The notes beneath the pieces are model-generated. The model saw only the letters and a list, made by a program, of their open reading frames with translations. It was not told the origin of the DNA and made no database searches. This document shows, in pieces, positions 10,265 to 25,400 of a stretch of 64,000 nucleotides of DNA (its first letter is position 1; every line of letters starts with the position of its first letter). This DNA is from Syngnathus acus (lineage: Eukaryota > Chordata > Actinopteri > Syngnathiformes > Syngnathidae), in contig NC_051106.1 in NCBI RefSeq assembly GCF_901709675.1, forward strand, positions 10,424,001 to 10,488,000, written 5' to 3'. Position numbers and translations under genes: made by a program.

Positions 10265-13200
10265 TATACAAAATTGGTCTTGTGCCAATTTCCGTATTTG
10301 CATGGCCCACATGACATTTGGACAGTGCTGAGACACAATACATGACATTAGATGCAGACAACACTGCGCTGTGCCTCTGATTCCCAAATGTCAACATGCT
10401 GTATTTAATATTGCCCTGCCTTTCCATATGGTGCTTGCCAATGTAAAGGCAAGCCACCCGGGATCGGCCGTTTCCATGACAACGACAGAATATATTAACA
10501 CAGCCAATGATCTCTATCTGCTTTGTTTTTTTTCCAGCATTTTTTACACTAAAATCTTTTTTGAATTTGGAAAATGTCCAATCTGAAATTCCAAAGATAC
10601 TCTCAGTGTCACCTGAATGACACATTTCCTGAGCTAGAAATATGATGTCACACGTTGAAATGATTTTCCCCTTTTAATGAGCAGGCTCTGCCCGTCTTTC
10701 TTGCCGTCTGTGCCTACTTGAATCCCTCCCTCTTCATCTCCTCTCTTATTGCCCACTTATTCCCCCTCATTTATTTCTGATTAAATTGTGTTCAATGATC
10801 CTCTTGGTCTTTCAGTCCTGCCCACCCCAGCCTAACTACTTCTTTTGTCTCCTCTCTCTCGATATTCCGCCAGCCAGCCATTCACATCCCGTTTAATCCC
10901 ATTTGCGCGCAGTTTACCATTCCGTCTGGAGAGACAAAATTGTTTTTTCTCCGGCTCTGGCATATTAAAGCGGGATAGCACGAGTGTTACGTGTATCGGC
11001 GACAAGGCGCGATGGCAAAGCGTCCTCCCATGATTGTCACTGGGCGGCTATCGTAAAGATGGTGTCAGTGCGCTGTGCTCGGAAGCGGTGTGAGGCAAAA
11101 ACAAAAAAACGAAAAATGCCAATCAATGCATTTTTCGCAGAGGTGAAAATATTCCCGTGTCTTAAGTCATCCATTTCACTCCAGTCACTTTTCATCTAGT
11201 CCACCTTAAGCAATGTCATCCGGCAGGCCGGATATAATCGACAGCGGGCCGCCTGCGGTGGAGCATGCCCTACCTGGCTGAAGCCCACCACCATATTGAG
11301 GCTGCCTCAGACGCTGGTGAAGCGATAACTAAATGGCAGCAGGAATGCACTGCACACTGCTTGTCATTCAAACAAAGGCCCGGCTTTATATGGGTGGGGT
11401 GACCCAAAAAAAGTGTGTCATTTTTTGTCCGAAACCAAAATCAAAGAAGTGATATTGCTAACGTGCACACGCGCATCATTTCCGGCATCGCTATCTAACA
11501 GGTGAGGCAAACCTAACCATCAAATACAGATGACTGAGTCAATGAACGGCGGGACACCATAACAAGGTACGATAAACTGCTAATGAGACACAATGAAACC
11601 TGAGGTTAAGTACGGGAGTTAATGAGGGTTAACAAAGGCACGACTCACACGCACGCAGAAAATGACATCACACTTCAGCTTTGTTGTGGCAGTACAGGAG
11701 ATGAGAGATGGGCAAAATGAATCTTTCCATATTGCTCTGCTTCAAAAAGGAAGCAGCACTATTGAGCTTTTGTGTGCTAGTGCGATTACAGATTTCTCTC
11801 AGACAGCTGTCTCCGTGACTAAATACGTGGAGGTGGGTGGAAGCTGAACAGAGGACACCCAATGCTGAGCACCGACTGAGGATTAGCCTCACAACCAGAC
11901 AGACTGAGGAACAAAAGCCGCAAGGTATTATGCAAAGTTGAAAAGTCAAACGTCAATAAAGGGCTAGACCGACATGAACGCAATTCCGAGCAAACTGTTT
12001 AGCGCAGGAAATGATCGAGCGAGGTAGGAAGCAAGGATAGGACACTCGGAGAAAGAGCGCCTGGCTTCCATCCTATTGGTCACCGTGGAGTGGCAAATGG
12101 GATTTTGGTGTCACATTGCTCTGGCAAATTGCTCCACGCTGCTGGCTTACAGGGCCGAGCCGATGCACCTTCTTGACATCCAAAGCTTATGGGAGCATAG
12201 CGCCAGTCAGACACAAAGCTTCCCAGCGGCGGACCTCAAAAAGGCTACCGAGAAAAAGTCGATCGATAGCGACGACATCGGTGAAGGGACGCCGGCAGCG
12301 GTTTACCACACGGTGGATATTTTCAGCCAGATGAATGCATATTGGATAGCAAAACTGAGAGAGCAGCCGTCAAAAGTAATGACGCGTACGGAGAGCCATG
12401 TTTACTTGAAGCCTACGCATGACTAATTGTTAGAGACCGATTGTCAATTATTCACCGACTGCACGAGCCGAAGTCTCGGCAGCTCCCGCAGAGGAGAGAG
12501 ACAACGCCGGCTAGTAAGGAATAATGAGGAAAATGAGCAACTCCATCTTGACACATGGATCAGCTGCTCAAAGTCCAGCCACTTTTTGTTTCCTCCTCCT
12601 CCTCCTCCTCAGTGCCAAACTTAAAGGTATTAAATGAGCTTCCGAAGTCATCATGTCATTTTGCTGGAGAAACAATTCAACCTGAACCAGAACAATGGAC
12701 CAAAAGACAAAAGTAAATCAACAATGTTCAGGGTTGGCACCAAGTCCTGACCTTAAACCAGTTAAGTAAAACGCTATGGCACAAATTCCACAAAGATTTT
12801 TCCTTTGCTTGGCTTGATAAGCAATCCGCAGTGTTTCTTTAATGCACAGCAGAATGGTCTTGATATTTTGTGGCATCCATTTGTCATCTAGCCGCCGGTC
12901 GAAGGCACACTTCCTCCGAGCAACACTGAAAGTCATCTGAAAGCAGCCGCTTGGTTCCATTGGCAGCTTGCTTGTTTCCTCTTTCCTGCGCTGTCCACTT
13001 GACCTCAACCCCGCCGCAGGCTATTCCAACATATAAATGGACAAGCTCGACGGCCTGGGGATATTTCCTTCTTCGGAGTTGCCGTTCTGCTGCTACAGGA
13101 GAAGATAACATTGTGGCAAACGCGCTTGCTTGTTAACAAAGTTAAACATTGGAGCACATTTTCTCTTTGAAGCCTGATGGGGGGGGGGGCAGAGATGCTC

Positions 13201-16200
13201 ACTTGCATCCTGCGTGCCCATTTAAATCCAGACTTACTCCATCCGGCACGTTTGAGGTCATGGCCAGAGTGATCAGACAATGCCCACATTCTGCCATGAA
13301 GTGGGGAGATTTCAGAACACAGGTCATCATTGTGAAAGTGGAGACAAGCTTGACATAGGCATCTTTATGCTCCATGTTAATGCGCAAGAGGTTTCCCACG
13401 GTCAACGCGCTGCATCGGAAAATTGCACCCACAATATGAAATCCTTCCATGATATAAAATCCGCTACAACGCTGGAATTCAATTCGTTTTCTCTACTTGC
13501 AGTTTGGCTTCTTTAACAGGTCTGCAAAATCAAGATGAGCTTGATGTGTTCATTTGAAAGTCGCTCTTGTGTGAATGGAACATCTGAAATGGTGATTGAT
13601 TGTTTGCACCAGATGTGATCCCTTCTTGTGCTATCAGCGCATCATATCTGTCATGATGTGACTGACAAGTGCGACGCCGTTTGTTTCTCCTTTCCCCGAC
13701 CTTCAACTCTGCGTAATGCATGCACAAACATAAATGTCTTGCGCGAGACAAGAATGACAATGACGATGCCGAAAGACAATAACAGCTCTGTGATAGCCAC
13801 CGAAAATACACAATGTTGAAAATTCTCATCAATAATAAATAGCTCATAAGCCATGCCAGGAAGCTGAAATGAAGGAAATAGAAAAAGCAGTTCCAGGATC
13901 AAAGGTTTGCAATCAACGAGACATGATTCTCCAGACGAGTCGTGCTCATTACTGGTGGCCTGGTCAGCCTGTCCGAGCCGGACTTTAGACAAACAGACAA
14001 TGGGTCACCCTCACATTCACAACTTGGAGCATGTTTTCACTAAGATGGAGCAAGATCTAATATACGTATATATAGAAATAGATAGAAAAGGTGCTACGTA
14101 CCTGTTTACAGGGATGCGGGGAAGCGTTTCTTTGCTCAGCTTGACCCACGTCTGACAGACATCAAGGTTGAACCATGTCAATAATGTAAAGTCTTTTTCT
14201 CCATCCAAATATGCTTTGCACTGCTTGACTGAAAAAAACACGACTCTAATCCAAGTCCATTCTAACAAGGAAATGGGGCACCCGCCCGGGTTCTGTTTGA
14301 ATGCTTTCTTGATTCAACAAGTCTGGAGGTAATCAGGCTTGAGTGATTGTGCTTCATGAAAATGAATTGAGCTTTGTCAAAACATGCGTTTAGCCACGCG
14401 TAAGGCAGCAAGTAGGTTTTTTTCACCTATTTTTTGGAATGTTGAAATAGGAAGAGATGTTCTTCACATTGTGTACCTGCATCAGGGATTATATTAAAAA
14501 ATAATAAAAAACGCATTACCAGAGTAGGATTGGGACTTTCAGAGGTCAGATCAGAAAATATGTCAAGATGACCTGAGCCCGCAAATACAATCATTTTCTT
14601 CCGCTTTGTTCTTTTGAAACGAAAAGCCTGCTGGAGAGCTTAGGGCGATATTTGGAATGGCACATGGCTGACAAATCAATAGACTACATGAAAATGATTT
14701 CAACAGAAAAAAACCAAAACAAGTTGTGCTCTTATACAAGTTCACTTCGGCGGGATTGTACGAAAGGCAAAGTGGGAAAAAAAGTTCAAACGTGTCTTGT
14801 TTTGGAGAAATCACTAACTCATCTTGAAATTCCCCTCTTAAACGGCAAGATTGAAGAGATTAGAAACAACAACAACAAAAACATGATTTCATGATGTTAT
14901 TCATATAATGAGGATGCAAAATGTGTCCGTGGCAATTAGTGGCTATCAGCCCTCTGAACAGAGGCAGTATTGATCTTGCTTTTTGCTTCAATACAGGTCA
15001 TGTAGAATTAGCTGCCTTGATTCAAATAGCAGAATGTGGTCTATCTGCACTTACAAGTTTACCCCCAAAAATACTGTCGTCAAAATCAATATTTATTCAA
15101 GGCAACAAAGAGACCATTGGCATCGATCATCAGACTCGTAAATGTCCCAAATAAAGCCAATGTGTGCCATGTGTAATGGTTGCGCCGCAGACATTGCTAC
15201 ATTGTATTCATGAATATTGTTGTAACTGTTCCGGCGGAAGATGCAAAGGACTGCGGAGGTGTTTGAAAACGTATGTAGTTCATAAATGGATTCTAATTTT
15301 GACAATGTGTGCCAAAACGGGGATGTCTGTGTGCCAGGAGGATGCACTGGATGTGCACTCTCTACTTTAAGCTGAGCTCTCTTTGGACAACTCGTATTTT
15401 CATATTCATGTGTCAAAGGCAAGCAGCTGTGAAATTGGTGCAGATAAAAAATATATACATACGTATATATTTATATCTATCTACCTATAGATATAGCTCA
15501 CCCATATGTGCTGTGGTCTTATTGGTTTTGGCCGAGTGTTCATCCAGCCATTCGATCCTTTTTATCTCGAGCAGGCTCACATAATGTCAGAGGTTATTCC
15601 GGCGGCTTTCAATGAAAGTAACTTACTAGCAAGACTTTGCTCTTGAATAACACACTGATCCTCCCTAAAGAAATACATTTAGGGAGGGTACCTTCAATGC
15701 TTTTTCAGCAAAAGAGTCAGGAATGTCAATGGTGTATTTATTTCTGAAAACTTCCACACTTTTGATTCAGATGACTCCTTTTATAAAGGATGCGTAGCCT
15801 GCAGCACGAAAAATAAAAATAAATGATGCGGAGGCATCGGCTTTGAAATCAAAGCGGCAGCATTGCACAAGGACACTTCAATTGGAAAGAAGCTGATGAG
15901 GAAGTGATTGATGTTATGTAAATTCGGCCTGTGACATTTTTTTTTAATCAGAGCCACAACCCTAAGGAGAGGTACGTACAATTACAAGCTTTGAACCCCA
16001 GTCACAAATGCAAAGACCAGATGAGGGGAACCAAATAAGCGCTGTGGAGATTTAGTCATTATTATTACTTTCGATATGTCATCAAAGTCTTTCGAGATGT
16101 ACAGTCAACTCAAGGCAATGGTCAAATGGGCTTGTGAGTTTCTCACAGAAATATTCGGACTTCAATGTCATGTTCTTAACGCTGTTCTTTCACCTTGGCA

Positions 16201-19200
16201 TTATTAGGAAACGGAATATCGGTGGTATTTTTCTTTTTTTTTTCATCGGCTTTTATCTGAGACTTTCACACTATCCAGACACGCAGTATATTAACTCATT
16301 TGTCCTCCAACCTTGATCCGAACTGTTACACAAACGTGTTTGAAATCTTCAAAAAGCATTTCTATACGGCTAATGGCTGTCCCCTTTAATCGACTTTATC
16401 AGACAATCCTGCGATTAAATTGAATAACACACGCCTCCTACCATTCTCCTGATACCAAATTAGCATGCGAATGCATAGACGGCCTTCAGCAGACCTCTTT
16501 GTGCCTGTGGAACGATGCCAAGAACTGGGACTGGCTGTGGTTGGAGAAAATGAACAGATTCTTAAATAGGAAGATCGAGGAGCAGCCTGTGTACCTTCCT
16601 TGCCTTGGCCCATCTGTGACATTTCCGAGTTCCAACTGCAAGAGCATTACTCAGCAACTGAGCCAATGACTCCTTAATTGATGAATGACTTCTTTAAGAA
16701 GAAAAAAACCCATCATGCCTTTCTTCAAAAAACGTTACATTTTTGAAACGTTACATTAATTATGACTCAGTAACTGGTTTGGTTCTGTGAAAATCTGTTA
16801 AGTCTCTTCTTTTATTTGTTTTAGTCAGGATTTTTATTTTGTTCCATCCAGGTGTGCCTCTGGGATTTGCGTCCACCTTTACTCGCCAGCGCCCTCCCAT
16901 GTGTCTACCAATCAGCTTCTCCAGCCACTAGTGTCCAGGTGATGCTCATTTAGTTCCTGACTAGTTTGCCCGTTTTGAGTTCCCTGCTTGAGGCTTTGTT
17001 GGATCATTTTGCCTTTTTGAAATGGATAGCTGTCGACTGCCATGCTGCAAGGTCAGTTGCTGAACTTTCATTTGAGTTTGTGGGCTTTGCTGATGTATAT
17101 TTGGGACTGCATATGCGTGTTGACTTTCTTTGGAGTGCTTTTGAAAATGTCTTGTGCTGTAAGATGTGATGACGACAATGTCAAAAGCCTATGAGAACAT
17201 CTTGACTTAATTTGTGGTTAATGAGGCCATTTTCAGAGTGGCAGCTTTGTCATGATTCTATCTTGCATGAATTTAGATGTAGGCTGTATTATGAAATCCC
17301 AGTTATGAGGGTGTGCACACCTCTGCAACCGCATCCTCTCAGCATTGAGCCACCCTTCTAAATGTCCGTGCACATCCTTACCTACGACTGATATGCTCCG
17401 AGCTTCTCTGTGAATTGTATTTATTCTATAAATGTTCCCCGCTCTGTTCTCTTATCCAGTACGGAGTAGTTGATATGAGATGAGCCTTAGCGGATTGAGT
17501 TCCATTGCAGAATGAAAGGAAATGAAGGCGAGCTATCGCATTGCTCCCAGGAGACCGACCGAGCCGAGCGGCTGTCTTCTCCCAAAAGCCTGTGAAAATG
17601 GCTGCAATAGAGTCCAAAGGCCGGAACGGCTTATGTCGGCTGACACGGACGGGAGTGGATGTTAATAACGCGGAGGCAGAGGGAGATGAGGAACATGTTG
17701 AGCTTGTGCAGCTCCTGGTACCTATATACGTAGCAATCCAGCCAACGTTAATTCAAGGCAGTAGCAGCAGAAAAATAGGCCATGGGCTAACACTTGTCAT
17801 GATCTGGTGCAGAAGAGTACAGCTAGACGCACTGTGTTGCTTGACAAAGAGTCACAAGTTCAGGGAAACAAGAAGGCAAGACTATTTTTGAAAACATACA
17901 AAAGGTTTTTCAAAAACAATGCTTATCTTAATCAAAAGTGACAATCGTGGAATTCTTCTTCCACTGTTGCTTGGTTCAATTTGATTGCTCTAAGCCGTGT
18001 CATGCAATCATCATGTCGCGTTCTTTGCAAAGGCGTCACTATCTAACCTAGACAAGCCATGGCTCGGTGCTGTCATCTTTTGACCCTTGGGAGTGAGACA
18101 TCCCATTTCCGGTGGCCCGGGTTGCGCGCTGAACGAGTTTGAGTGACCATGAAAAATGCTTTGAAACGAATAAGATGATACAGAGTTTGAGGAAGTGATT
18201 AAGGAGCCCTCCAAAGCAGAGGAACAAGCAATAGCGTGGCAGAAAATAATGGAGCAGTTGCTGCTAATGAATTAGTGAATTTACAGTCCCTTTCCCAATT
18301 GATTTATCCTTATCTTGAAAGTGAAAAAATGGTTCAGCTAAACTTGCATTGATTTTCAATATAGCTTCTCTTTGCTTGATTTTTTTTCTTTTTTTTTTCT
18401 TTTTTCCCATTTGTATTTCACGGCTTTGTTACTTTATTTTTTGGCTACGGTGTTGGGGTTCAAGCAATACTGCACCTGTTTAGTGAATGAAAGCAAACTG
18501 GTCGGAAGCATTGCAATGAACAAAATGTTCAAATTGTTAGCGGTTGTGAATGAAATAATAGCGGCAATAGTTATCAGCATGACATAGTGAACAATGTTTT
18601 TTGTTGTGCACCGTTAAACAAACCTTTCTTTCTTTGTTCCACTGCCTTTTGTTGTTGCTTTTACCCATTTGGATGTTAAAAGGTCTTTGCTCTTCCTCCT
18701 TTGTGTCAGTGCTCTCATCACCCTGTCTGCCACTTGCTGTCTTGACTAATGAGTGACTCAAGATGTCAGTGTGCTGTCAATAGAGGAGGGCCACTGAAAA
18801 TGTCAACATCTTTTCTTTAGTAATGCCCTTTCACTTGAGAGGCACAAATGGTCACTCTCCACAGCCATCCTTCCTTACTTCCTCTTTGACCTTTCTTTAG
18901 ATTGTTGCTAACCTGCAGAGCTGACCCCCCCCCCAACTCTTGTTGCGCGAGAACACATTTTCCCTGCTACTTCTTCCCGAGCTTCTTCAATCATGTCAAT
19001 ATCGTGGCCGTAACACTTTTCAGTAAGAGACACGATGAGGAGATGAAACGTTTGGATCAGGATTTCGTTGACCAAAATTACATCGCAGAAAAGGACATGA
19101 TGTGATCATGAAGAAAATGTGATAACTTGGATACTTTCCAGCAAATCTAATTTCAAACTGCTTCAATAGCAACATTGTGGAAGGATCCATCATTGCTTCT

Positions 19201-22200
19201 AATTAGCGTTCAATACAGTGGTGCCATTTGCGCCCGCAATTCCGACTCCATTTCAAACGGTCATCAATTCATTCCATGTTTCATAAATCACGAGCGCTAA
19301 ATGAATCCATTTGCATATACTACGTACAAGCAAATGGCAATTTGGCAGCTACAATCTGGGTTGGAGCAATTAGGAGCTCTCACTTACCTCAGCTCTTTGC
19401 ATGAGCAATCAAGTTTGGACCTGTTTTGCAAACCATTAGTAAATTAGGCCCAAAATACGCCTGGACTCGAGCAACGTTTGAATGTGTTTTAATGGTCATT
19501 GTTGAAATGATTCCTTGGTTAAAATTTGGATGCGACGCAGTCCGCTTAGCAATGTTGCTACGTATATGGGACCTGTCTTGCTTTTCTAATTCTGTGAACC
19601 TTTCACTAACTTCAAATTGGTGCACTCAAGAATCCCTTCCCTTGTGTTGTTGTAGCAGCGTTACTTTGGGAATCCATTATTTTTCTCCTACTTATCTCCA
19701 ATTGAAGCATTTTGATGAGAGCACACCGTGTCTCGCATCTTATTTTCCTCCATCTTGCCCCTCCACTTTGACTGCACATCATTTGCACATAGCGACACCA
19801 CACCAAACAAGCACGTATTTCCCGAAACGTGACATTGGTACATGTGTTGGTTATTCTTTCTCTTGTTCTCATTTAGTCATTGCACTTGCTCGTCGACAAA
19901 CCGAAATAGCATGTTGGCCACGCGTAGACAGATTGCCACCTTCAGAGTTGAAGGAGAGGCGTGACGGCACTAATCCGCCACACTCGGTCTCCCTCATTCA
20001 TTAGCGACACTATAATCCAGCACACCTCCGACGTGATCAGCTTCCAATTAGAAAGCCATCAGGCTCTGGGTGCGTTTAATTGCCTAGTCGGCAGCGCACT
20101 TCCCAAAGCACTACCTTGCTCGGCAGCGGGACGCAAGGCAGCGTAGAGTTTATCCATCAAATGTTTGCGCTAACGTTCGATACAGAGTTCCTTGTAAATG
20201 AGCTAATTGAGTGAGGAAGCCTTGTACCGCTGCCTAATTAACTCCATCCGTCGTAATGTTTTCCAGGTCTAATGAGCCACGGAATATTTCTTAGAATATA
20301 AAAACAATGTGAGCGTAATTGCTGCACAAAACATAACCTTTTTCCTTTGGGCTGTAAAATTCCAACGTCTATGTTACACATAGACGGGAATATTTGAATA
20401 TATGACGAGGACGAGAACAACACTTTCATGAAAGGATAAAAGAAATTGCTTTTGTTTGGCTGAGGTCTCTGAAGTCTCGTTTCTGTTCTTCTGTATGATG
20501 CTAATGGAATGCAAACTTGCTGAATTTGACCTTAGAAAAGAAATGGCTGCGAGGAAATACTGCATGAATGGTGCAGATTAGCAAGGTGAACAGATTAATG
20601 GCTACAAGTACTTGGCTCTGGATCATTTTAAGATGATTATTTCGACAGTCCAAGAGCATTTCACTGTATTCATCAGATTGTAAAGGAGAGACCCAAGTTA
20701 TATCTTCAATTTGCTGGCTGCATCCAAATATCTGGTGTTTTGTTCAATGATGAGTGATGCCTAAGTCATCCAACAATATTTGACTGCATGTGTTTTTGCT
20801 CTGCTTGAATGCTTGTGACACGTACCTAAACTGGGCCACATAAAAGAGAACAGAACTGGTGCACATGACGCATAAATCAAGCCTCCACTTACATACTGCT
20901 ATATTCCTCCAAAAGAGAATTTGTGCTTCAAGTGGGAGGCACAAGCATCTCGGCTCCCCTACGTAGTGATTCCATACGTTGATGCTTCCATATTTTAGTC
21001 TCTCTTTGTAATGTACTTTCAAATCTCCATATCGTACTATGGGGACATATACTATTTTACAGTCAGTCTGGCATATTGTATTATCATGAGACATTTTGCC
21101 TAAAGCCCACCTATTAAATGTTCCATGGACATATCTTTCTCCCATGAGCGGTCTAGATGGAGCAAAAGCGAGCATCTATTTTCCAGGTGTCTGGCTGTGC
21201 ACTGCAACTACTGCATATAAAAGCTGCCAAATGAACGTTTACATCTCCCTTTGGATAGCATGAAGTGCATACTGTCGTTATGCCGGCGGAGATCCAGTGT
21301 GGTGGTGGTGGTGGTGGTGCTTGCTTTGCCCCTCAGGAACTCCCGTTATCTTTATAAGACACAGATGAAAGACCTTGGAGATGATCTCCATATATTACCA
21401 TTCCATTCCCTTTGCTGCCCCACCTGCAATACAGATACAAAGCTTTTGATAAAGACTTTCATCCTGGATTATTATTATTATTATTATTAAATGCAAAATA
21501 ATTTCACCCCTAATCATGTGTTAAGAGCTTCACATCAAATGCAAGTCGCCTGAGGCATTTTTAGGTGGAGCAATGCGAGTACGTTTTTGTGTTTGCGTGA
21601 CTCTGATTTCTATGGGGAAAACAGTCATTATTGGCACTTGTATAATCATTTGACATCAAGCTGATGAAAACAGACAAGATAAGTGCATGTCTGCTCACCA
21701 CACAACCGTGTTAATGTTGCCCAATTTGGGGTGCTGGGGATTCATTTCCATGAATACATTTGTGGGTGAGGTGAGGTGGGGTGGGGTGGGGTGGGGTGTG
21801 AGACCTTCTATTGGATCCTTGCAGCCATGGGAAGCAAATGCGGGATGGGGGTGATGTGCTCAATTCTCCGCGCTCTCGGATTTGCGGCGCCATGATGATT
21901 AAGGCTGCTTTGGTTTTTGTACAGTTGAGCGGTACAAAATGATGTTTCATCCAGACAGGATAGGATGTGAGTGCAGAGAGGAAGAAGGTGATCTTGAGGA
22001 CAGGGAAAGGGGTGTGTGTGCGCGCGCCTTTTTAAAGGTAGACTTGTGTGCTATCATACGGCAGTGGAAACCGATGCCAAATTGACTGATGACTTGGCAA
22101 AGTAAGTGACGACGCCATGCTGGTCGTTCAGAGGGTGTTTTATTTTTCATGCCCTTGGCACACCTGAACATTTAGTGACAGAACATGGAGCAAAAAGCGG

Positions 22201-22405
22201 GTTTAGATGATGGCTCAGGTGGGGTAACATGAGATTGGTGAAAATGTACTCCACCGTTATATGTAGTGGATGTATTTCAGTCATATGTAAATACCACAAC
22301 AGCGTGTGTGTGTGGAAATAAATTCATTGAATGCATTAGCATTATCATATTACAGTTCGAAAATGCGCCCCTTGGCGCAGCAGAGCCCTTTCTGGGGTTG
22401 GGGGG
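10265..22405. other. Long intergenic stretch, no gene recognised
   Basis: AT-rich unique sequence. Open frames up to 192 codons occur (19426-20004) but show no recognisable domain and are expected by chance in this much sequence. Local features are a CpG-richer patch around 12060-12500, a (CCT)n at about 12592-12610, a 10-bp-stem hairpin at 15660-15687, a (GGT)n at about 21297-21318, an (ATT)n at about 21469-21489 and a GGGGT tandem at about 21776-21797. A stretch at about 16840-17170 vaguely resembles retroelement-derived fish repeats but is too diverged to call. Confidence 0.5.
15660..15687. repeat. Short perfect hairpin (10-bp stem, 8-nt loop)
   Basis: The arms cctccctaaa (15660-15669) and tttagggagg (15678-15687) are perfect complements around the loop gaaataca. 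It is too short for a typical microRNA precursor; the context gives no function. Confidence 0.6.
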
Positions 22406-22497
22406 CTCACTCACTCACTCACTCACTCACTCACTCACTCACTCACTCACTCACTCACTCACTCACTCACTCACTCACTCACTCACTCACTCACTCA
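22406..22497. repeat. (CTCA)23 tetranucleotide microsatellite
   Basis: About 92 bp of perfect CTCA units with no interruption, preceded by a G-rich run. Because 4 and 3 are coprime, all forward frames read as repeating S-L-T-H peptides; these open frames are artefacts. Confidence 0.97.
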
Positions 22498-25400
22498 GTG
22501 CCCACTTGACAGTGGTGATCTGTGATGGCCGTGGCCAATTTTACATCATCCACTAAAGGAGATCCTCTTACAGTTCCTTATAAAAGTACTTTGCATACTC
22601 ACTCGCTAGAGTCAATTCAGAAGATGATTTTTTCTGTCGAAGACTGTGTGGGACCGCTTTCATTAACTAGTAAGACATCTGCGTTTGCAAACGCCCCATA
22701 TCTAACTGTGCATGTCCTTGAAAACACCAAAAGAAAGAAGACTCAAAACGCCTAGATCAGGTGCCCAATTTATTTATTCTTTATTTTATTTATTTTTTTA
22801 TCACATTGTTTGATTTTAATGAGCTCATCCACTTATTTTAAACATGCAAATAATCTTTGTCTGCTTTTAACACTATAAAACAGTGACTGATGACTTTTAT
22901 TGTTGAGTTGTTGCTCATTAACTACTTGTTGATTCGTATTTGTTTTGGCTCATGTATGATTTGTAATGTGGCTGTTGTTTTTACTGAATTAGCTATCGGA
23001 GAGCATTTTCTGAGACATAGGAAGCAGTATTATTCGTTGACTCTACCAGTCCACCAACCAGAGAGATCAATATTGAGCTAGCTTTCTGATAGAGTGGAGT
23101 TGACCTTTACTGAGACCAGGGTAATGCTGATGTATGAGATGGCACTCAAAGGGGAATCCAGGTAGACCCAAAGAGAGACAATTCCAAACTAGATACCGCT
23201 TGCTTGCCACACATGATTGTTTATTGATAGAGGCAGAAATGAATGGTGGTGTAGTAAAGTAGCGCATTGATCAGATAATGATATAGAAGGAAAGACCACC
23301 ATCCGTCGAGTATAATCATGAATTCATTTGACAGACTGCATTTGATCTGAATGGATAAGCCATGACAACTGTTGCGATAGGAAACCGAGTTCTTGTCAGA
23401 AATCATCATCATGCTGCTGCTGCTGCTGCTGCACTCAAAGAAAATTTGACACTGAAAAGTCTACTAATGTCTGTGAGCAAAGCAATGAGTTAGTAGGAAC
23501 ATTTCCACAGGGATGACATGAGTCAGAATCTGCAAAGGGAATAGATCAAATGTCATTGTTGCAATTAAGCTAACAGCACAACACAGAAACGGATGTGTCA
23601 TTGACTTATTATGGTCATTATTGACACACTGCATTATTGGTCAGGTTACGCCACAATCAAAAAACAGAACAAACTCTAATTAAAAATGCTATGTTGGTAC
23701 TTGACTGTAGCTTGTGTTCTTTGGAGTGGCACTATAGTCATTTGTCTGAAGTTTCAAGTTGTGTCAAAAATGATAAATCATTCGAAAGTGGAATCAATGA
23801 ACAAGATCTGGATCCAGAATTGTAGTGCTGAATATGAAATGTTCGGTTGTATGAGACAGACAGACAGACAGACCAACAGATTTGTTGTCTTTCTAAAACG
23901 TAAGTATCATTCCTGAATATCACGGACATCTGGCAGAATAGTGTCTAGCTACATTATAATCAAATGTCATTCCCTATTTTATTGCCTACAACAATCTGCT
24001 CCAGCAATGCTCCAGAACTGTTCGATATATAAAAAAAAGAAAGCACCAGTTGAGTGTGTGCATCCTGCAAAGAGCCTTTTGTAAACTGCGCCCTTCCACT
24101 CTTTAAATCAAGAGCGGCACCCACATAGTAGCAAGACACCCGGGACATGCGTACCTGCTTTGTACAAAATCCAACAACTGCTCTGCTCAAGAGGCAAGTC
24201 TAAAGCGAAAAGGCATCCATCCCATCCCATCCCTGGAAACTTTCCGCCAGAGGCAGAATAAAGCTGCGTTTATTTGAGGCAGGCTTCACTGAACTACAGC
24301 CAAGCGAAGAGCATCAAAAGGGTGTCTTGAAAAAAGACACACATGCCCAGTGGATCGCACATGAGTGAGCCAGCGGCAATTGGCTCAAACCTTGTCGAAA
24401 CATGTTCCACTTCCAAAGAGTCCGTGCAGTGTACGGGCGAGAAAAGCTCAGGCGGACCGAGCAATTTTGTTCTGTTTGTGAATCAGCCAGCTGCTGAACA
24501 AGAACAAGTTGAAGACTAAATTGACAAGGCAGCTTATGACTGCTATCCACCGTAGCAAATGATAAGCATGCCTCTTCTGCCACCATATGAAAACTTTGAT
24601 GATCACCAAACTTGTGTGAATTCCCAGACTTCATTGTATGCACTTGGAAAGCTTTCCTGTTTACATGATGTTGCTGGACGTCATTTTACCGTAGCCATGC
24701 CCTTTTAAAAGGTCAGCTTCTTTTACACAAGAATAGCACAGACAACTGGAGGGCAGCAGATAGTGAGGCTGTCATTTCACAAAATGGCAAATCCATACAT
24801 TCAGACCAAATCTCAACGTATGAGCCTTGACTTGATCATTTGTATTGTGCTGGGGAATTCCGAAGTCACGCGGTCGCTCTTCAGTCAAAACGTCGCAATA
24901 ATTGCATTGTACAAGGGAGCAGGAAAAAAGGAAGGGAACCTGCTGAGATATGGCCTCTAACAAAGGCCACGTGATGTAGTCCATGTGGGAACATTTCTCT
25001 TCTTTCCCATTAAACATTTAGCTTCACTCTCAGATTCCTGCTGCGCAAGCATTGATGTGTACAGTACATCCTGAAAGTGGTTGAAAAAGTCCAAAAGGCT
25101 GATAACAGAAAACATTTGACTACATGCATATGGCTTGGATTTCATCTGCAACACCCCAAAATGCATCCAGGAGCAAAATGAGCTCCATGACGTGGTGTGT
25201 CCATGCCTGGCCTTACATTTTTGCTTCTTTATGGCAGTGGCATTCATGTGAGGCTTCAGAGGCCTTATTTGATCCTAAAAAACAAAACAAACAACTGATT
25301 GGAGAAGTCTTATTAGACTGGAATAGGTTTATGAGGAATGACAAGCATTGTTTGTGTTGGCACTGAAAGAATAAGATGCGTGCAGGGCAATTTGATCTGT

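Noticed and set aside
15660-15687. Hairpin considered as a microRNA precursor
   Set aside because: Stem of 10 bp is far too short and the flanks do not extend it.
16840-17170. Stretch vaguely resembling fish retroelement-derived sequence
   Set aside because: Similarity is from memory and too diffuse to define ends, strand or family.
19426-20004. 192-codon ATG open frame, longest without low complexity
   Set aside because: No recognisable domain, no codon pattern, and with six frames over 64 kb roughly half an ORF of this length is expected by chance.
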